Below are positions 35,555 through 45,021 of a stretch of 64,000 nucleotides of DNA, piece after piece. This stretch comes from Cutibacterium equinum (GTDB lineage: Bacteria; Actinomycetota; Actinomycetes; Propionibacteriales; Propionibacteriaceae). Under the pieces are notes generated by a model that worked only from the letters and a program-made list of their open reading frames with translations, searched no databases and was not told the DNA's origin. Positions within the stretch are counted from its first letter, which is position 1. Each line of letters opens with the position of its first letter. The stretch spans positions 1,674,001 through 1,738,000 of the forward strand of contig NZ_CP115668.1 in NCBI RefSeq assembly GCF_028021195.1, in the 5' to 3' direction. A program made the position numbers and the translations under genes.

Positions 35555-36069
35555 GGGGTTTCCTTGCGGTCGGTGCCGTCGGCATCCGCGTCCGAGCTGA
35601 AGATGACGTCATCAGATGGGTGCAATGCGACCTCGATGCAACGGCGATGGCGGGCAGCCATCTCGGGCAGCTCGTCGACATCGAAAAAACCTGTCCGGGT
35701 CGATTCATCGTCGCCCACTCGAGGCTCCCCACTGACCCACCGGCACAGGAACTCGTGGTCGAGGAACTGGCAGCGGTCGCCGTTGGGGTAGGTGATGGGG
35801 GCGGCGACATTGACACGGACCAGGCGGAGGATCTCTGCCGCAACCCCGGTCTCTTCCTGAATCTCCCGGAGGATGGCCTGGTCAGGCCGCTCTCCCGGTT
35901 CGATGATTCCGCAGACCGGTGTCCACGCCCCCGTGTCGGCGCGTTGGACGAGGAGGACCTGGGGTCCGCGTGAGCCCTCACGAAGCACGACGGCGCAACT
36001 ACCGGACAGCCACAACCGTTCGTGCCCGATGTGACGTCTGAGGTCCACGATGAACTGCGGTGTCGCCAT
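35551..36069 (-). CDS. Nudix hydrolase
   Basis: 172 residues. The Nudix box GIIEPGERPDQAILREIQEE plus TGV is complete (GX5EX7REUXEEXGU). It hydrolyses a nucleoside-diphosphate derivative; substrate unknown, possibly a housecleaning enzyme. ATG 36069 is chosen because TAGCCT lies seven bases upstream; the frame is open further but without similarity. Coupled to corA. Confidence 0.9.
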   Translation of the reverse strand: MATPQFIVDLRRHIGHERLWLSGSCAVVLREGSRGPQVLLVQRADTGAWTPVCGIIEPGERPDQAILREIQEETGVAAEILRLVRVNVAAPITYPNGDRCQFLDHEFLCRWVSGEPRVGDDESTRTGFFDVDELPEMAARHRRCIEVALHPSDDVIFSSDADADGTDRKETP

Positions 36070-36076
36070 AATCGTC

Positions 36077-36082
36077 AGGCTA
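36077..36082 (-). promoter_or_regulatory. Candidate -10 (TAGCCT) for leaderless Nudix-corA operon
   Basis: TANNNT seven bases before ATG 36069; decides the start. Confidence 0.6.
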
Positions 36083-36279
36083 GCGGTTGCCGAGCCACCC
36101 TCGCGGAACCACGGCGACCTGGCGGCGTATTCGTGGTGGCGATCCCGGTCATTCAGATGCCAGGAGCCACCACATCGTGCCGTCATCATCGGATCTTCCG
36201 CAGGTACCACGCGACCTCGCTGGTGCATCATCGGGTCCGGAAGAGGTGGACCGTGGCCATGCAACGACCGTTGACCCCT

Positions 36280-36285
36280 TAGACT
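36280..36285 (+). promoter_or_regulatory. Candidate -10 (TAGACT) for the carboxylase alpha gene
   Basis: TAGACT about 44 bases before GTG 36329, implying a short leader with GGGAGG at 36319-36324. Confidence 0.5.
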
Positions 36286-36328
36286 CGCCATGAGGGGCGC
36301 TTGGCCCCGAGATCCGATGGGAGGAACC

Positions 36329-38098
36329 GTGGACAAGACCATCAAGCGGGTACTGGTCGCCAACCGTGGCGAGATCGCAGTACGCGTCATCCGTGCCGCC
36401 AAGGATGCCGGTATCGCGAGCGTGGCTGTCTACGCGGACTCCGACTCCGAGGGATTGTTCGTCAAACTTGCCGACGAGGCCTTCGCCCTCAACGGCGTCA
36501 TCCCCGCTCAGACCTACCTTGACGGCGAGAAGATCCTCGACATCGCCCGTCGAGCCGAGGTTGACGCGATCCACCCCGGCTACGGGTTCCTCTCCGAGAA
36601 CGCCGACTTCGCCCAGGCTGTCGTCGACGCCGGGTTCATCTGGATCGGTCCGCCGCCAGAAGCCATCCGGGTCCTCGGGGACAAGGTGCAGGCCCGTCAC
36701 ATCGCCCAGAAGGTCGGCGCCCCGCTCGTTCCCGGTACCGCCGATCCGGTCGACGGCCCCGAGGAGGTCGTCGAGTTCGCCAAGGAACATGGCCTGCCGA
36801 TCGCCATCAAGGCGGCCTTCGGTGGCGGCGGCCGAGGTCTCAAGGTTGCCCGCTCGATGGACGAGGTCACCCATCTCTACGAGTCGGCCGTCCGCGAGGC
36901 CGTCACCGCTTTCGGACGCGGCGAGTGTTTCGTGGAGCGCTACCTCGACAAGCCGCGTCACGTCGAGACCCAGTGCATCGCCGACCAGTACGGCACGGTG
37001 CAGATCATCTCGACCCGTGACTGCTCCTTGCAGCGTCGTCACCAAAAACTCGTCGAGGAGGCCCCGGCCCCGTTCCTCAGCGACGAGCAGATGACCCGTC
37101 TCTACGAGTCCTCCCGGGCCATCCTCAAGGAGGCCGGATACGTCGGTGCCGGAACCTGCGAGTTCCTCGTCGGCCTGGACGGCACCATCAGCTTCCTGGA
37201 GGTCAACACCCGACTGCAGGTGGAGCATCCGGTCTCCGAGGAGGTCGCCGGTGTCGATCTGGTGCAGATGATGTTCCACGTCGCCCAGGGCGGCCACCTC
37301 GAGCCTGAGGACCCGAAACTGCGCGGCCACTCCTTCGAGTTCCGCATCAACGCCGAGGATCCCGGCATGGGATTCATGCCCGCCCCCGGCACCCTGACCT
37401 CGTGGCAGCCTCCGTGCGGCCCCGGAGTCCGCGTGGACGAGGGCTACCATTCCGGCATGACGGTTCCGGGAGCCTTCGACTCCCTCATCGGCAAGCTCAT
37501 CGTCACCGGGGATTCCCGCGAGCAGGCTTTGGCCCGCGCCGCCCGGGCCCTCGACGAGATCGTCATCGACGGCATGCCGACGGTCATCCCCTTCCACCGG
37601 GCGGTGGTCAACGATCCTGCCTTCACCGCGACTGACGGCCACTTCGGCGTCTTCACCGACTGGATCGAGACCGAGTTCGACAACACGATCGAGCCCTACA
37701 CCGGGTCCCTGGGAGAATCCGCCGACGTCGAGCCCCCCTACGAGGTCGTCGTGGAGGTCAACGGTAAGCGGGTCGAGGTCAGCATTCCGGGATCCCTGCA
37801 CGGCGCCCGTCAGGCCCCCAGCACGAAGTCTCGTCGTCCCACCCGCCGCAACCGTGCGGGCCGTCACAGCGCGGCAACCGGAAACTCGGTGGCGTCCCCG
37901 ATGCAGGGAACCATCGTCAAGGTCAATGTCGTCGAGGGGGAGCAGGTCAACGAGGGAGACCAGATCGTCGTCATGGAGGCCATGAAGATGGAGCAGCCCC
38001 TCGCCGCCCACCGCTCTGGCATCATCCGCAACCTCAGTGCCACGGTCGGCTCGACGGTCGCCTCCGGCGAGGTCATCTGCGAAATCGTCGACGAGTGA
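36329..38098 (+). CDS. accA3: Acyl-CoA carboxylase alpha subunit (biotin carboxylase plus biotin carrier)
   Basis: 589 residues. Biotin carboxylase (1-450): [43 protein letters not shown] (ATP loop), [17 protein letters not shown] (metal and catalytic Glu). A basic linker ([16 protein letters not shown]) leads to the biotin-carrier domain with EAMKMEQPL; biotin goes on K553. It carboxylates biotin with ATP and bicarbonate and passes the group to the beta subunit (18.1 kb). GTG 36329 is preceded by GGGAGG four bases upstream; ATG 36290 in frame lacks that. Confidence 0.95.
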   Translation: MDKTIKRVLVANRGEIAVRVIRAAKDAGIASVAVYADSDSEGLFVKLADEAFALNGVIPAQTYLDGEKILDIARRAEVDAIHPGYGFLSENADFAQAVVDAGFIWIGPPPEAIRVLGDKVQARHIAQKVGAPLVPGTADPVDGPEEVVEFAKEHGLPIAIKAAFGGGGRGLKVARSMDEVTHLYESAVREAVTAFGRGECFVERYLDKPRHVETQCIADQYGTVQIISTRDCSLQRRHQKLVEEAPAPFLSDEQMTRLYESSRAILKEAGYVGAGTCEFLVGLDGTISFLEVNTRLQVEHPVSEEVAGVDLVQMMFHVAQGGHLEPEDPKLRGHSFEFRINAEDPGMGFMPAPGTLTSWQPPCGPGVRVDEGYHSGMTVPGAFDSLIGKLIVTGDSREQALARAARALDEIVIDGMPTVIPFHRAVVNDPAFTATDGHFGVFTDWIETEFDNTIEPYTGSLGESADVEPPYEVVVEVNGKRVEVSIPGSLHGARQAPSTKSRRPTRRNRAGRHSAATGNSVASPMQGTIVKVNVVEGEQVNEGDQIVVMEAMKMEQPLAAHRSGIIRNLSATVGSTVASGEVICEIVDE

Positions 38099-38154
38099 GG
38101 TGGACAGCGTCATGTTTCTTGTGAGTGTCGGTTCCGGAAGGCATTCTGGAGACC

Positions 38155-38877
38155 ATGTCCGGTAACGTCCTGCTCTTCCTGCTGTTCTTCGTGGGACTTG
38201 TGGCAACAACCGCATCGCTGATACGTGCCCAGCGTCAGTCCCGCGAGATGGAGGCCCGGCGCGCCCAAGCCATCGAGGCCAAGGTCTCGCAGATGCGCAA
38301 GGAGACCGAGGAGGACGTCACCACCTTTGGTGAGGCCCTGCGCGATCTTGACATGGAGATGATCGGCAAGGAGGTCTCGGCCGAGGGACGCAAGGACTGG
38401 AACATGGCCTTGGACTGCTACGACCGCGCAAAGACGCTGATGGCCCAGGACAAGGGCACCCGCTCGATCCCGCTCGTCACCGAAACCCTCGAGGAGGGTC
38501 GTCACGCCATCGCCTGTGTGCAGGCCCGCGCCAATGGTGAGCCGATTCCCGAGGTGCGCCCGCCGTGTTTCTTCGACCCGGCTCACGGCCCGTCGACCAC
38601 CGACGTCATGTACTCCCCGGACGGTGGGGTTGCCCGCAAGGTTCCGGCATGCGCTGCCGATGCCCAGCGCATTCAGCAGGGACGCTCCCCGTGGATCCGC
38701 ACCGTCGACGTCAATGGCGCCCAGCTTCCCTACTGGCAGGCCGGCCCGGACTATGCCCCGTGGGTGCAGGGCTACTACCGGCGTTACGAGTCCGACCCGG
38801 TGATCAGTGGGTTGGCCGTCGGCGGGCTGGGCCTGGTTGGTCTGGGCCTGTTCTCGGCTCTCTTCGACGACTTCTGA
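38155..38877 (+). CDS. Single-pass membrane protein conserved in actinobacteria, function unknown
   Basis: 240 residues. One N-terminal helix (about 4-22), a charged helical region (QRQSREMEARRAQAIEAKV) that may form a coiled coil, then a compact domain with RPPCFFDPAHGPS, RKVPACAADAQR and PYWQAGPDYAPWVQGYYRRY, and a hydrophobic C-terminus (about 220-236). I recall similar proteins across actinobacteria but no assigned role. ATG 38155 follows GGAG closely; GTG 38125 is an alternative. Separated from the carboxylase gene by 56 bases. Confidence 0.7.
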   Translation: MSGNVLLFLLFFVGLVATTASLIRAQRQSREMEARRAQAIEAKVSQMRKETEEDVTTFGEALRDLDMEMIGKEVSAEGRKDWNMALDCYDRAKTLMAQDKGTRSIPLVTETLEEGRHAIACVQARANGEPIPEVRPPCFFDPAHGPSTTDVMYSPDGGVARKVPACAADAQRIQQGRSPWIRTVDVNGAQLPYWQAGPDYAPWVQGYYRRYESDPVISGLAVGGLGLVGLGLFSALFDDF

Positions 38878-38898
38878 CCCTGCTCGATCCGCGAGAAC

Positions 38899-38936
38899 AC
38901 ACCGGACCCCTGACGATGCGTCGCGGGGTCCTGTGT
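38899..38936. terminator. Stem-loop between convergent membrane-protein gene and lpdA
   Basis: ACACCGGACCCC (38899-38910) pairs with GGGGTCCTGTGT (38925-38936) at 11 of 12 positions across 14 bases. Likely bidirectional terminator. Confidence 0.7.
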
Positions 38937-38977
38937 GTCAGGAGCGCGACCTCACGAGATCATTGCACGAGGTCACA

Positions 38978-39005
38978 TCACGAAAGTCACGTCACGAAAG
39001 TCACG
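38978..39005. repeat. 14-bp tandem repeat overlapping the lpdA stop
   Basis: TCACGAAAGTCACG occurs twice head to tail (38978-38991, 38992-39005) and a third degenerate partial copy follows inside the last codons of lpdA. Confidence 0.75.
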
Positions 39006-40380
39006 CCACGAAGGTCTGCAATCGTCGGGCGGCCTCCGAGACCGATCCCGACAGCGACGGGTAGACGGTGAAGTCGTGTTGGAAGGCGTCGACGGGAATC
39101 CGCTCGGCCACCGCGACCGAGATGGGATGGATGAGTTCGCTGGCCCGCGGGGAGACGACCACGCCGCCGATGATGTTGCCAGTGGCAGGACGGCAGAAGA
39201 GCTTGACGAAACCGTCGTGGATTCCCTGCATCTTGGCCCTCGGGTTGGTCGACAGGTCGAGCAGGGTGGATCGGGCCTGGACCTTGCCGGAGTCGACGTC
39301 GGTCTGGGTCACACCGACCGTGGCGATCTCGGGAGAAGTGAAGACATTCGAGCACACCAAGGACAGGTCCAGGGGCTGGAGGGCCTGCCCCAGGGCGTGC
39401 CAGACCGCGATGCGTCCCTGCATGGCTGCCACCGATGCCAGGGCGAAGACCCCGGTGCAGTCCCCGGCGGCATAGATACCCGGCACGGTGGTGCGCGAAA
39501 CCTTGTCAACGCTGATGTGGCCGCGCGGGCCCACCGCAACACCGACCTCTTCCAGACCGAGATCCGAACTGTTCGGCGTTGCCCCGACGGCCATGAGGAC
39601 GTGGGACCCACGCACGGTCCGGCCATCCTCGAGACCGACAACGACCCCGTCGCCGTCTCGTACCGCAGACACCGCACGCGAGCGAGACAGGACCTCCATG
39701 CCGCGAGACTCGAAGACCTGCTGCAGCACCCGAGCCGCGTCCGGGTCCTCACCCGGAAGCACCTGGTCACGCGAGGACACCAGGGTCACCCGGCATCCCA
39801 GGGAGTCATAGGCCGACGCGAACTCCGCGCCGGTGACACCCGAGCCCACCACGATGAGATGCTCGGGGATCTCTTTCAAGGAGTACACTTGTTTCCAGGT
39901 GAGGATGCGGTCCCCGTCGCAGCGCGCATCCGGAAGCTCACGCGGGGTCGTACCGGTGGCCAGCAGCACGATGTCGGCGTCGATGGTCTCGCCGTCATTG
40001 ATGACAACGCGATGCCGGTGACCGGGAGCGCCGGCGGCCAGACGGGCACGACCGCGGATGACGCGCACTCCACTGCGCTCCAAGGCCCGGCCAATGTCGT
40101 CGGACTGGGCCTGAGCCAGACGACGTACCCGGGAATTGACGGCGTCCAGATCGACGTCGAAGGCGTCGGTGTGACGAAGACCGAGTTCGGGCGCGCGCCG
40201 CAGGGTGGACGTGACCTCGGCAGTGGCGATGAGGGTCTTGGAGGGAACGCAGTCAGTGAGAACGGCAGCCCCGCCCACACCGGTTTCTTCCACGACGGTG
40301 ACGTCAACGCCACCAGTTGCCGCAACGTTGGCGGCCTCATAGCCTCCCGGACCAGCACCAATGATCACCATGGACGTCAT
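39001..40380 (-). CDS. lpdA: NAD(P)H-quinone dehydrogenase LpdA (flavoprotein disulfide reductase family)
   Basis: 459 residues. FAD loop VIIGAGPGGYEAA, NAD loop VVGSGVTGAEFAS, and YAAGDCTG for the flavin. The active-site segment reads GGAAVLTDCVPSKT, so only one of the usual CxxxxC pair remains and it cannot be a lipoamide dehydrogenase. This is the feature of mycobacterial LpdA (Rv3303c), a quinone reductase. The stop is embedded in a 14-bp tandem repeat. Confidence 0.9.
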   Translation of the reverse strand: MTSMVIIGAGPGGYEAANVAATGGVDVTVVEETGVGGAAVLTDCVPSKTLIATAEVTSTLRRAPELGLRHTDAFDVDLDAVNSRVRRLAQAQSDDIGRALERSGVRVIRGRARLAAGAPGHRHRVVINDGETIDADIVLLATGTTPRELPDARCDGDRILTWKQVYSLKEIPEHLIVVGSGVTGAEFASAYDSLGCRVTLVSSRDQVLPGEDPDAARVLQQVFESRGMEVLSRSRAVSAVRDGDGVVVGLEDGRTVRGSHVLMAVGATPNSSDLGLEEVGVAVGPRGHISVDKVSRTTVPGIYAAGDCTGVFALASVAAMQGRIAVWHALGQALQPLDLSLVCSNVFTSPEIATVGVTQTDVDSGKVQARSTLLDLSTNPRAKMQGIHDGFVKLFCRPATGNIIGGVVVSPRASELIHPISVAVAERIPVDAFQHDFTVYPSLSGSVSEAARRLQTFVA

Positions 40381-40542
40381 GGCCGCATTCTTTCAGCCGG
40401 GAGACGATTTCTGTTGACATCGAGAAAATTTTTCGACCTGGCCTGGCCTCGAGTCGGCACGCCACGTCACGTGCCCCGGCTCGACACGGAAAACATGGCC
40501 ACCTGAGCCGGGGGTTCACGCGCCCGAACCACGACGAACCTC

Positions 40543-40548
40543 TAGGGT
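40543..40548 (+). promoter_or_regulatory. Candidate -10 (TAGGGT) for leaderless purine nucleoside phosphorylase operon
   Basis: TANNNT seven bases before ATG 40556. Confidence 0.55.
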
Positions 40549-40555
40549 TGACCCC

Positions 40556-41368
40556 ATGACGACACCGGATTTCACCGACCCCCAGGCCATCGCCCGCGAT
40601 GCTGCCGATGCCATCCGTTCCCGCCTCGGGCTCACCCGCGTCGACATGGGACTCGTGCTCGGCTCGGGCTGGTCAGCCGGAGTTGATCGCCTCGGCGAGG
40701 AGATGGGACGACTTCCGCTCGGCGACCTGCCCGGATTCTCAGCACCCGTCGTGGCCGGACACGGCGGCGACCTCGTTGCTGTCGAGCTTCCCACAAGCAA
40801 GACCGCCGTCGTCCTGACCGGACGCACCCACCTTTACGAAGGACGTGGGGTCGAGCCGGTCGTCCACGGTGTGCGCACCGTCGCGGCCCTGGGTGCCCAC
40901 ACGATGATCCTCACCAATGGCTGCGGTGGCCTCGACCCGTCGTGGGGTCCGGGAACCGTCGTCGCCATTCGCGACCACATCAACCTCACCGGCGTCACCC
41001 CGCTGCGTGGCGCCACCTTCATCGACATGTCGACGACATGGACCCCGGCCCTGCTCGAGGTCGTCGAGAAGGTCGCCCCGGCCACCCCGACCGGCGTCTA
41101 CGCCCAGTTCCGCGGCCCGCAGTACGAGACCCCCGCCGAGGTCCGCATGGCTCGCACCATTGGCGCTGACCTCGTCGGTATGTCGACGGCGCTGGAGGCC
41201 ATCGCCGCCAGGGAAGCCGGACTCGACCTGCTCGGCCTGTCCTTGGTCACCAACCCTGCTGCTGGTGTCACCGATGCCCCGCTCGACCACGCCGAGGTCA
41301 TCGCCGCTGGCAGGCAGGCCGCTCCCCGCCTGGCAGGTCTGCTCGCTGACATCACGGCTGCCATCTGA
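40556..41368 (+). CDS. punA: Purine-nucleoside phosphorylase
   Basis: 270 residues, trimeric PNP type. VLGSGWSAGVD, AGHGGDLV, LTGRTHLYEG, TNGCGGLDP and FRGPQYETPAEVRMAR are the phosphate and base-binding segments. It splits inosine/guanosine into base and ribose-1-phosphate; the next gene can handle the sugar phosphate. Together with the nucleoside transporter operon at 48-55 kb it forms a salvage route. TAGGGT seven bases before the ATG suggests a leaderless message. Confidence 0.94.
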   Translation: MTTPDFTDPQAIARDAADAIRSRLGLTRVDMGLVLGSGWSAGVDRLGEEMGRLPLGDLPGFSAPVVAGHGGDLVAVELPTSKTAVVLTGRTHLYEGRGVEPVVHGVRTVAALGAHTMILTNGCGGLDPSWGPGTVVAIRDHINLTGVTPLRGATFIDMSTTWTPALLEVVEKVAPATPTGVYAQFRGPQYETPAEVRMARTIGADLVGMSTALEAIAAREAGLDLLGLSLVTNPAAGVTDAPLDHAEVIAAGRQAAPRLAGLLADITAAI

Positions 41369-41392
41369 TCCGCCCCACACCAACGAGGAACC

Positions 41393-43069
41393 ATGACCAC
41401 CACCCATTCCGAGGGGCTCAGCCCCGAACTCGTCGCCGATGTTCACTCCTGGCTCGACCAGGACCCTGACGAGGCCACTCGTAGCGAATTGTCCAACCTG
41501 CTCGGCCGTGCCCAGTCCGGTGACGGCGAGGCCATCCAGGCCGTCGAATCGGCCTTCTCCGGCCCGTTGACCTTCGGTACCGCTGGCCTGCGTGCTGCTC
41601 TGGGCCCCGGGCCGTCCCGGATGAACCGGGTTGTCGTCCAGCGTGCGGCTGCCGGATTCGCCGCCTGGCTGCACGCCCATGGCAAGACAGAAGGATCGGT
41701 GGTCATCGGTTTCGACGCCCGGCACAACTCCGACGTCTTTGCCCGTGACACTGCCGAGATCATGGCTGGAGCCGGTTTCCACGCGCTGCTGGCCGACTCC
41801 CCCATCCCGACCCCCGTGACGGCCTTCGCCATCAAGCATTACGGAGCAGTCGCCGGAGTCATGGTGACGGCGTCGCACAATCCGCCGGCCGACAACGGGT
41901 ACAAGGTGTACCTGGGTGACGGCTCCCAGATCGTGCCTCCCACCGACGCCGAGATCGCCCACGAGATCGAGGTCGTCGCGGCCAATCCCCTCAGCACGAT
42001 CCGGCGCGGTGACGACATTGAGCTGTTCGGCGACGACCTCATCGACGCCTACGTCGCTCGCGCTGCCGAGCTGACCACCCCCCACCCTGACGTCACCTGG
42101 GTCTACACCGCCATGCACGGTGTGGGAACCCGCGTCGTGCGTCGTCTCGTCGAGAGGGCCGGCCTGCCGGAGTTCGTCGGGGTCAGCGAGCAGCTCGACC
42201 CGGACCCGGACTTCCCGACCGTGGCCTTCCCGAACCCCGAGGAGCCGGGCGCCATTGACCTGGCCATCGCCCAGGCACGCAAGCATGACGCCGATGTCGT
42301 CATCGCCTCCGACCCGGACGCCGACCGTTGCGCCGTTGCCGCCGTCATGGACGGGGACTGGCGGATGCTCACCGGTGACGAGCTGGGAACCCTGCTCGGT
42401 GACGACGCCTTGCGTCGTGGTCTGGACGGGGTCTACGCGAACTCGGTGGTCTCGTCGACCTGCCTGGCCCGGATGGCCACAGCGGCAGGACGCGAACACC
42501 GTACGACCCTGACCGGTTTCAAGTGGATTGGCCGTGTTCCGGGCCTCGTCTTCGGCTACGAGGAGGCCATCGGCTACTGCTGTGACCCATCGCACGTCCC
42601 GGACAAGGACGGCATCACCGCCCTGGCGACGATCATGCGCCTGGTGGGTGAACTCAAGGACTCCGGAACCACGATCTGCCAGCGGCTCGACGAGATCTGG
42701 GCCACCCATGGTCTGCACCGCACCAGCCAGCTCGCAGTGCGCGTCACCGACATGTCGATCATCACCGACGCCATGGACCGTCTGCGCAAACAGCCCCCGA
42801 CCACCTTGCTCGGCGATCCGGTCGAGGTGCGCGACCTCAACGACCCCAACAACGGGTCCGGGCTGCCCCAACAGAACGCCATCGAGCTGACTGGACCTCG
42901 CGTCCACGTCGTCGCTCGCCCCTCCGGCACCGAGCCCAAGCTCAAGTGCTACCTGGAGGTACGGGCCACTCCCGCCGAGTCGGCAGCCAACCTGCCCGCC
43001 ACCAAGTCCAGGCTGGACGCCGAGATGGTCACCTTGCGTGAGGAGATGGCCACCGCCCTGGGAATCTGA
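41393..43069 (+). CDS. pmmB: Phosphohexomutase (phosphoglucomutase/phosphomannomutase family)
   Basis: 558 residues. Catalytic phosphoserine in VTASHNPPADNGYKVY, metal loop ASDPDADR, sugar-binding GYEEAIGYC and phosphate-binding RPSGTEPKLK. Length and the LTFGTAGLRAALGPG opening match the long PmmB/PGM2 branch, which includes enzymes that isomerise hexose- or pentose-1-phosphates. The position 24 bases after punA fits conversion of ribose-1-phosphate. ATG 41393 has GAGGAA upstream. Confidence 0.92.
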   Translation: MTTTHSEGLSPELVADVHSWLDQDPDEATRSELSNLLGRAQSGDGEAIQAVESAFSGPLTFGTAGLRAALGPGPSRMNRVVVQRAAAGFAAWLHAHGKTEGSVVIGFDARHNSDVFARDTAEIMAGAGFHALLADSPIPTPVTAFAIKHYGAVAGVMVTASHNPPADNGYKVYLGDGSQIVPPTDAEIAHEIEVVAANPLSTIRRGDDIELFGDDLIDAYVARAAELTTPHPDVTWVYTAMHGVGTRVVRRLVERAGLPEFVGVSEQLDPDPDFPTVAFPNPEEPGAIDLAIAQARKHDADVVIASDPDADRCAVAAVMDGDWRMLTGDELGTLLGDDALRRGLDGVYANSVVSSTCLARMATAAGREHRTTLTGFKWIGRVPGLVFGYEEAIGYCCDPSHVPDKDGITALATIMRLVGELKDSGTTICQRLDEIWATHGLHRTSQLAVRVTDMSIITDAMDRLRKQPPTTLLGDPVEVRDLNDPNNGSGLPQQNAIELTGPRVHVVARPSGTEPKLKCYLEVRATPAESAANLPATKSRLDAEMVTLREEMATALGI

Positions 43070-43114
43070 CGGCACCGTCACATGGGACGCGTCGCGGGCC
43101 AGGTGAAGACCACT

Positions 43115-43120
43115 TACACT
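43115..43120 (+). promoter_or_regulatory. Candidate -10 (TACACT) of the decayed DUF2207 gene
   Basis: TANNNT six bases before ATG 43127. Confidence 0.5.
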
Positions 43121-43126
43121 GATGCC

Positions 43127-44196
43127 ATGCGACGCGCCCTATCCGCCGTAATAGCCGCTTTTCTGCTGACTTTTCTTGGCGCTTTGGTTCCCGCTGTTCC
43201 AGCCCATGCCAACAACGACGAACACATCACGGACTACACCGTCAGGGCCACCTTCGATCGCGACGGAGATGCCCGGGTCAGCCTTGACTTCACCTACGAC
43301 TTTGCCGACGAGGACTAACACGGGCCCTATCTGACCTTCGTCACGCAGCAGTCACTGACGGACAATCCTGGCCACGTCCGCCACATCACCTACAGCAACA
43401 TCCAGGCCTCCAGCCCCTCAGGAGCCCCGCCGACGTCCACCAGGAAAACAGTGGCGCACTCCAACTGAGGATCGGGTCGAAAGACCGCACCGTCACTGGT
43501 AAGCAGAAGTACCGAATCACCTACACGGTTCACGGCCTCATCAGTCGCGACAACAAGAAATCACACCTCGACGAGATCAATGGCCGGGCCGGCTTTTTCA
43601 CAATGTCCCATCGCCAACGGAAACGAAAAACAAACGCCATCGGCGTGGCCCTATCACTCCTGTACGGAGGGCTTATCGTCGGCGCAATGATCGCCGAACT
43701 CGGCATGGACATGGACGGAATCTGGTGGCCCTTCACGGTGCCGAGCTTCATGGTGATGCTCTTCCATCTCTCCTGCGCCTTCCTACCCTTCCAAGACCGA
43801 CCCTCTCGTAGCGCTCTGGGCACGGCGATGGCCGATCGGGTACAAGGATTCCGCGACTACCTGGCCACCATCGAGGCGGACTCGATCCGGGCCGAAGAGG
43901 ACCTTGGTATCTTCTCGGCCTACCTTCCATGGGCCGCAGCTTTCGATATCACCGATCGCTGGAACTCCGTGTTCCAACAGCTCGAAGCCGAAGGGCGCTG
44001 GTCCCCCGACCTGATATCGGACGGGTTGACTGTTCTCACCATCGGCGATGACATCAACCAGTCCTTCGCGTCAACCTTCAACGACATGACTTCATCCATG
44101 ATGACGTCGATGATGGAGGCCGCCTCCTCGACCTCCTCCGCCTCAGATGTCGGATCCTCCGGCGGCTCCGGCGGCGGAGGCGGCGGAAGCTGGTGA
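43127..44196 (+). pseudogene. Decayed DUF2207 membrane protein
   Basis: Starts with an intact signal peptide (MRRALSAVIAAFLLTFLGAL to PAHA) and the DUF2207 external domain, but hits TAA at 43316-43318 (DFADED stop). The same frame continues HGPYLTFVTQQSL; near 43425 it shifts and continues ADVHQENSGALQLRIGSKDR, then YRITYTVHGLISRD. The central membrane section is deleted, and from 43603 the C-terminal part resumes (LATIEADSIRAEEDLGIFSA, YLPWAAAF, Gly-rich end GGGGGGSW). Nonsense, frameshift and deletion together show loss of function; 43603-44196 alone is still an open frame. Confidence 0.82.
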
Positions 44197-44270
44197 GGCA
44201 GCGTCGTCAGTGTCCCCGTCGCGGCATCGACGACGCATGGGTGCCCCGATGACCACGATGGCCCTGCCGA

Positions 44271-44276
44271 TAGACT
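44271..44276 (+). promoter_or_regulatory. Candidate -10 (TAGACT) for the P-loop kinase gene
   Basis: TANNNT eight bases before GTG 44285. Confidence 0.5.
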
Positions 44277-44284
44277 GATCAGCT

Positions 44285-44866
44285 GTGGCGCGCACGATCA
44301 TCCTGTTGGCAGGACCCTCTGGTTCCGGGAAATCCCGTCTGACCCATCTGGCCGGGCTGCCCGAACTGCGCCTCGACGACTTCTACCGCGATCATGACGA
44401 ACCGGGACTTCCCAGGGTGTGCGGCATGGTCGACTGGGACGACGTCGCCTCCTGGAACCTTCCAGCAGCTGTAGAAGCTCTGGAGGAACTCGCGACCACG
44501 GGACACACCGTCGCCCCCTGCTACGACATCTCGAGGTCTCGGGCCGTTGGCACCCACGTCGTCACCGCCGCAGATGCGCCAGCCATCGTCGCCGAGGGGA
44601 TTTTCGCCCTGGACCTGTTCGACCCGTGTCTTGAGGCCGGCATGGAGGTCTTGCCGATCTGGTTGGATCGTCCGCGCTGTTTCAACTTCGCCCGGCGTCT
44701 CGTCCGCGATCTGCGGCAGCATCGCAAGTCCCCGCCCGTGCTCATTCGCCGCGGGCTGGCCCTGTGTCAGGCAGAACCTGCGATGAGGTCCAGAGCCATC
44801 GTCATGGGATTCCAGCCCATGAGCATGAGACGTGCCAGTGCCACCGTTGCAGCCCTCATGAACTGA
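44285..44866 (+). CDS. P-loop kinase, uridine-kinase-like
   Basis: 193 residues. Walker A AGPSGSGKSRLTH near the N-terminus, then RLDDFYRDHDEPGLP (the substrate-binding DDFY of uridine kinases), WDDVASWNLPAA and IVAEGIFALDLF (Walker B-like), and a lid with RRLVRDLRQHRKSP. It probably phosphorylates a nucleoside or a similar small molecule. Shorter than canonical Udk. GTG start with TAGACT eight bases upstream. Confidence 0.8.
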   Translation: MARTIILLAGPSGSGKSRLTHLAGLPELRLDDFYRDHDEPGLPRVCGMVDWDDVASWNLPAAVEALEELATTGHTVAPCYDISRSRAVGTHVVTAADAPAIVAEGIFALDLFDPCLEAGMEVLPIWLDRPRCFNFARRLVRDLRQHRKSPPVLIRRGLALCQAEPAMRSRAIVMGFQPMSMRRASATVAALMN

Positions 44867-44976
44867 TCGTTGTGGGCTGAGCGCCGGAGGGGCAGGATTG
44901 GACCCGCGAGACTGGACCAGCGGTATTGGACCAGCAAGAAGAACCACCATCGTTCGTCGGTGTCCGAGCCGAGGAA

Positions 44977-44982
44977 TAGCCT
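44977..44982 (+). promoter_or_regulatory. Candidate -10 (TAGCCT) for the exonuclease gene
   Basis: TAGCCT about 40 bases before ATG 45022, which has its own ribosome-binding site. Confidence 0.45.
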
Positions 44983-45021
44983 TGTACGAATCGCAGAGAC
45001 GTGGAAGCAAGGAGAACACGG

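Noticed and set aside
36290-36328. ATG 36290 as start of the carboxylase alpha gene
   Set aside because: In frame but only four bases after the -10 candidate and without a ribosome-binding site; GTG 36329 has GGGAGG.
36149-38215. 688-codon minus-strand frame antisense to the biotin carboxylase gene
   Set aside because: Shadow of the intact alpha subunit; no motif of its own.
38971-39010. CRISPR-like array from the TCACGAAAGTCACG repeats
   Set aside because: Head-to-tail copies with no spacers; only two full units.
40739-43081. 780-codon minus-strand frame over punA and the phosphohexomutase
   Set aside because: Shadow frame; both plus-strand enzymes have complete active sites and sensible starts.
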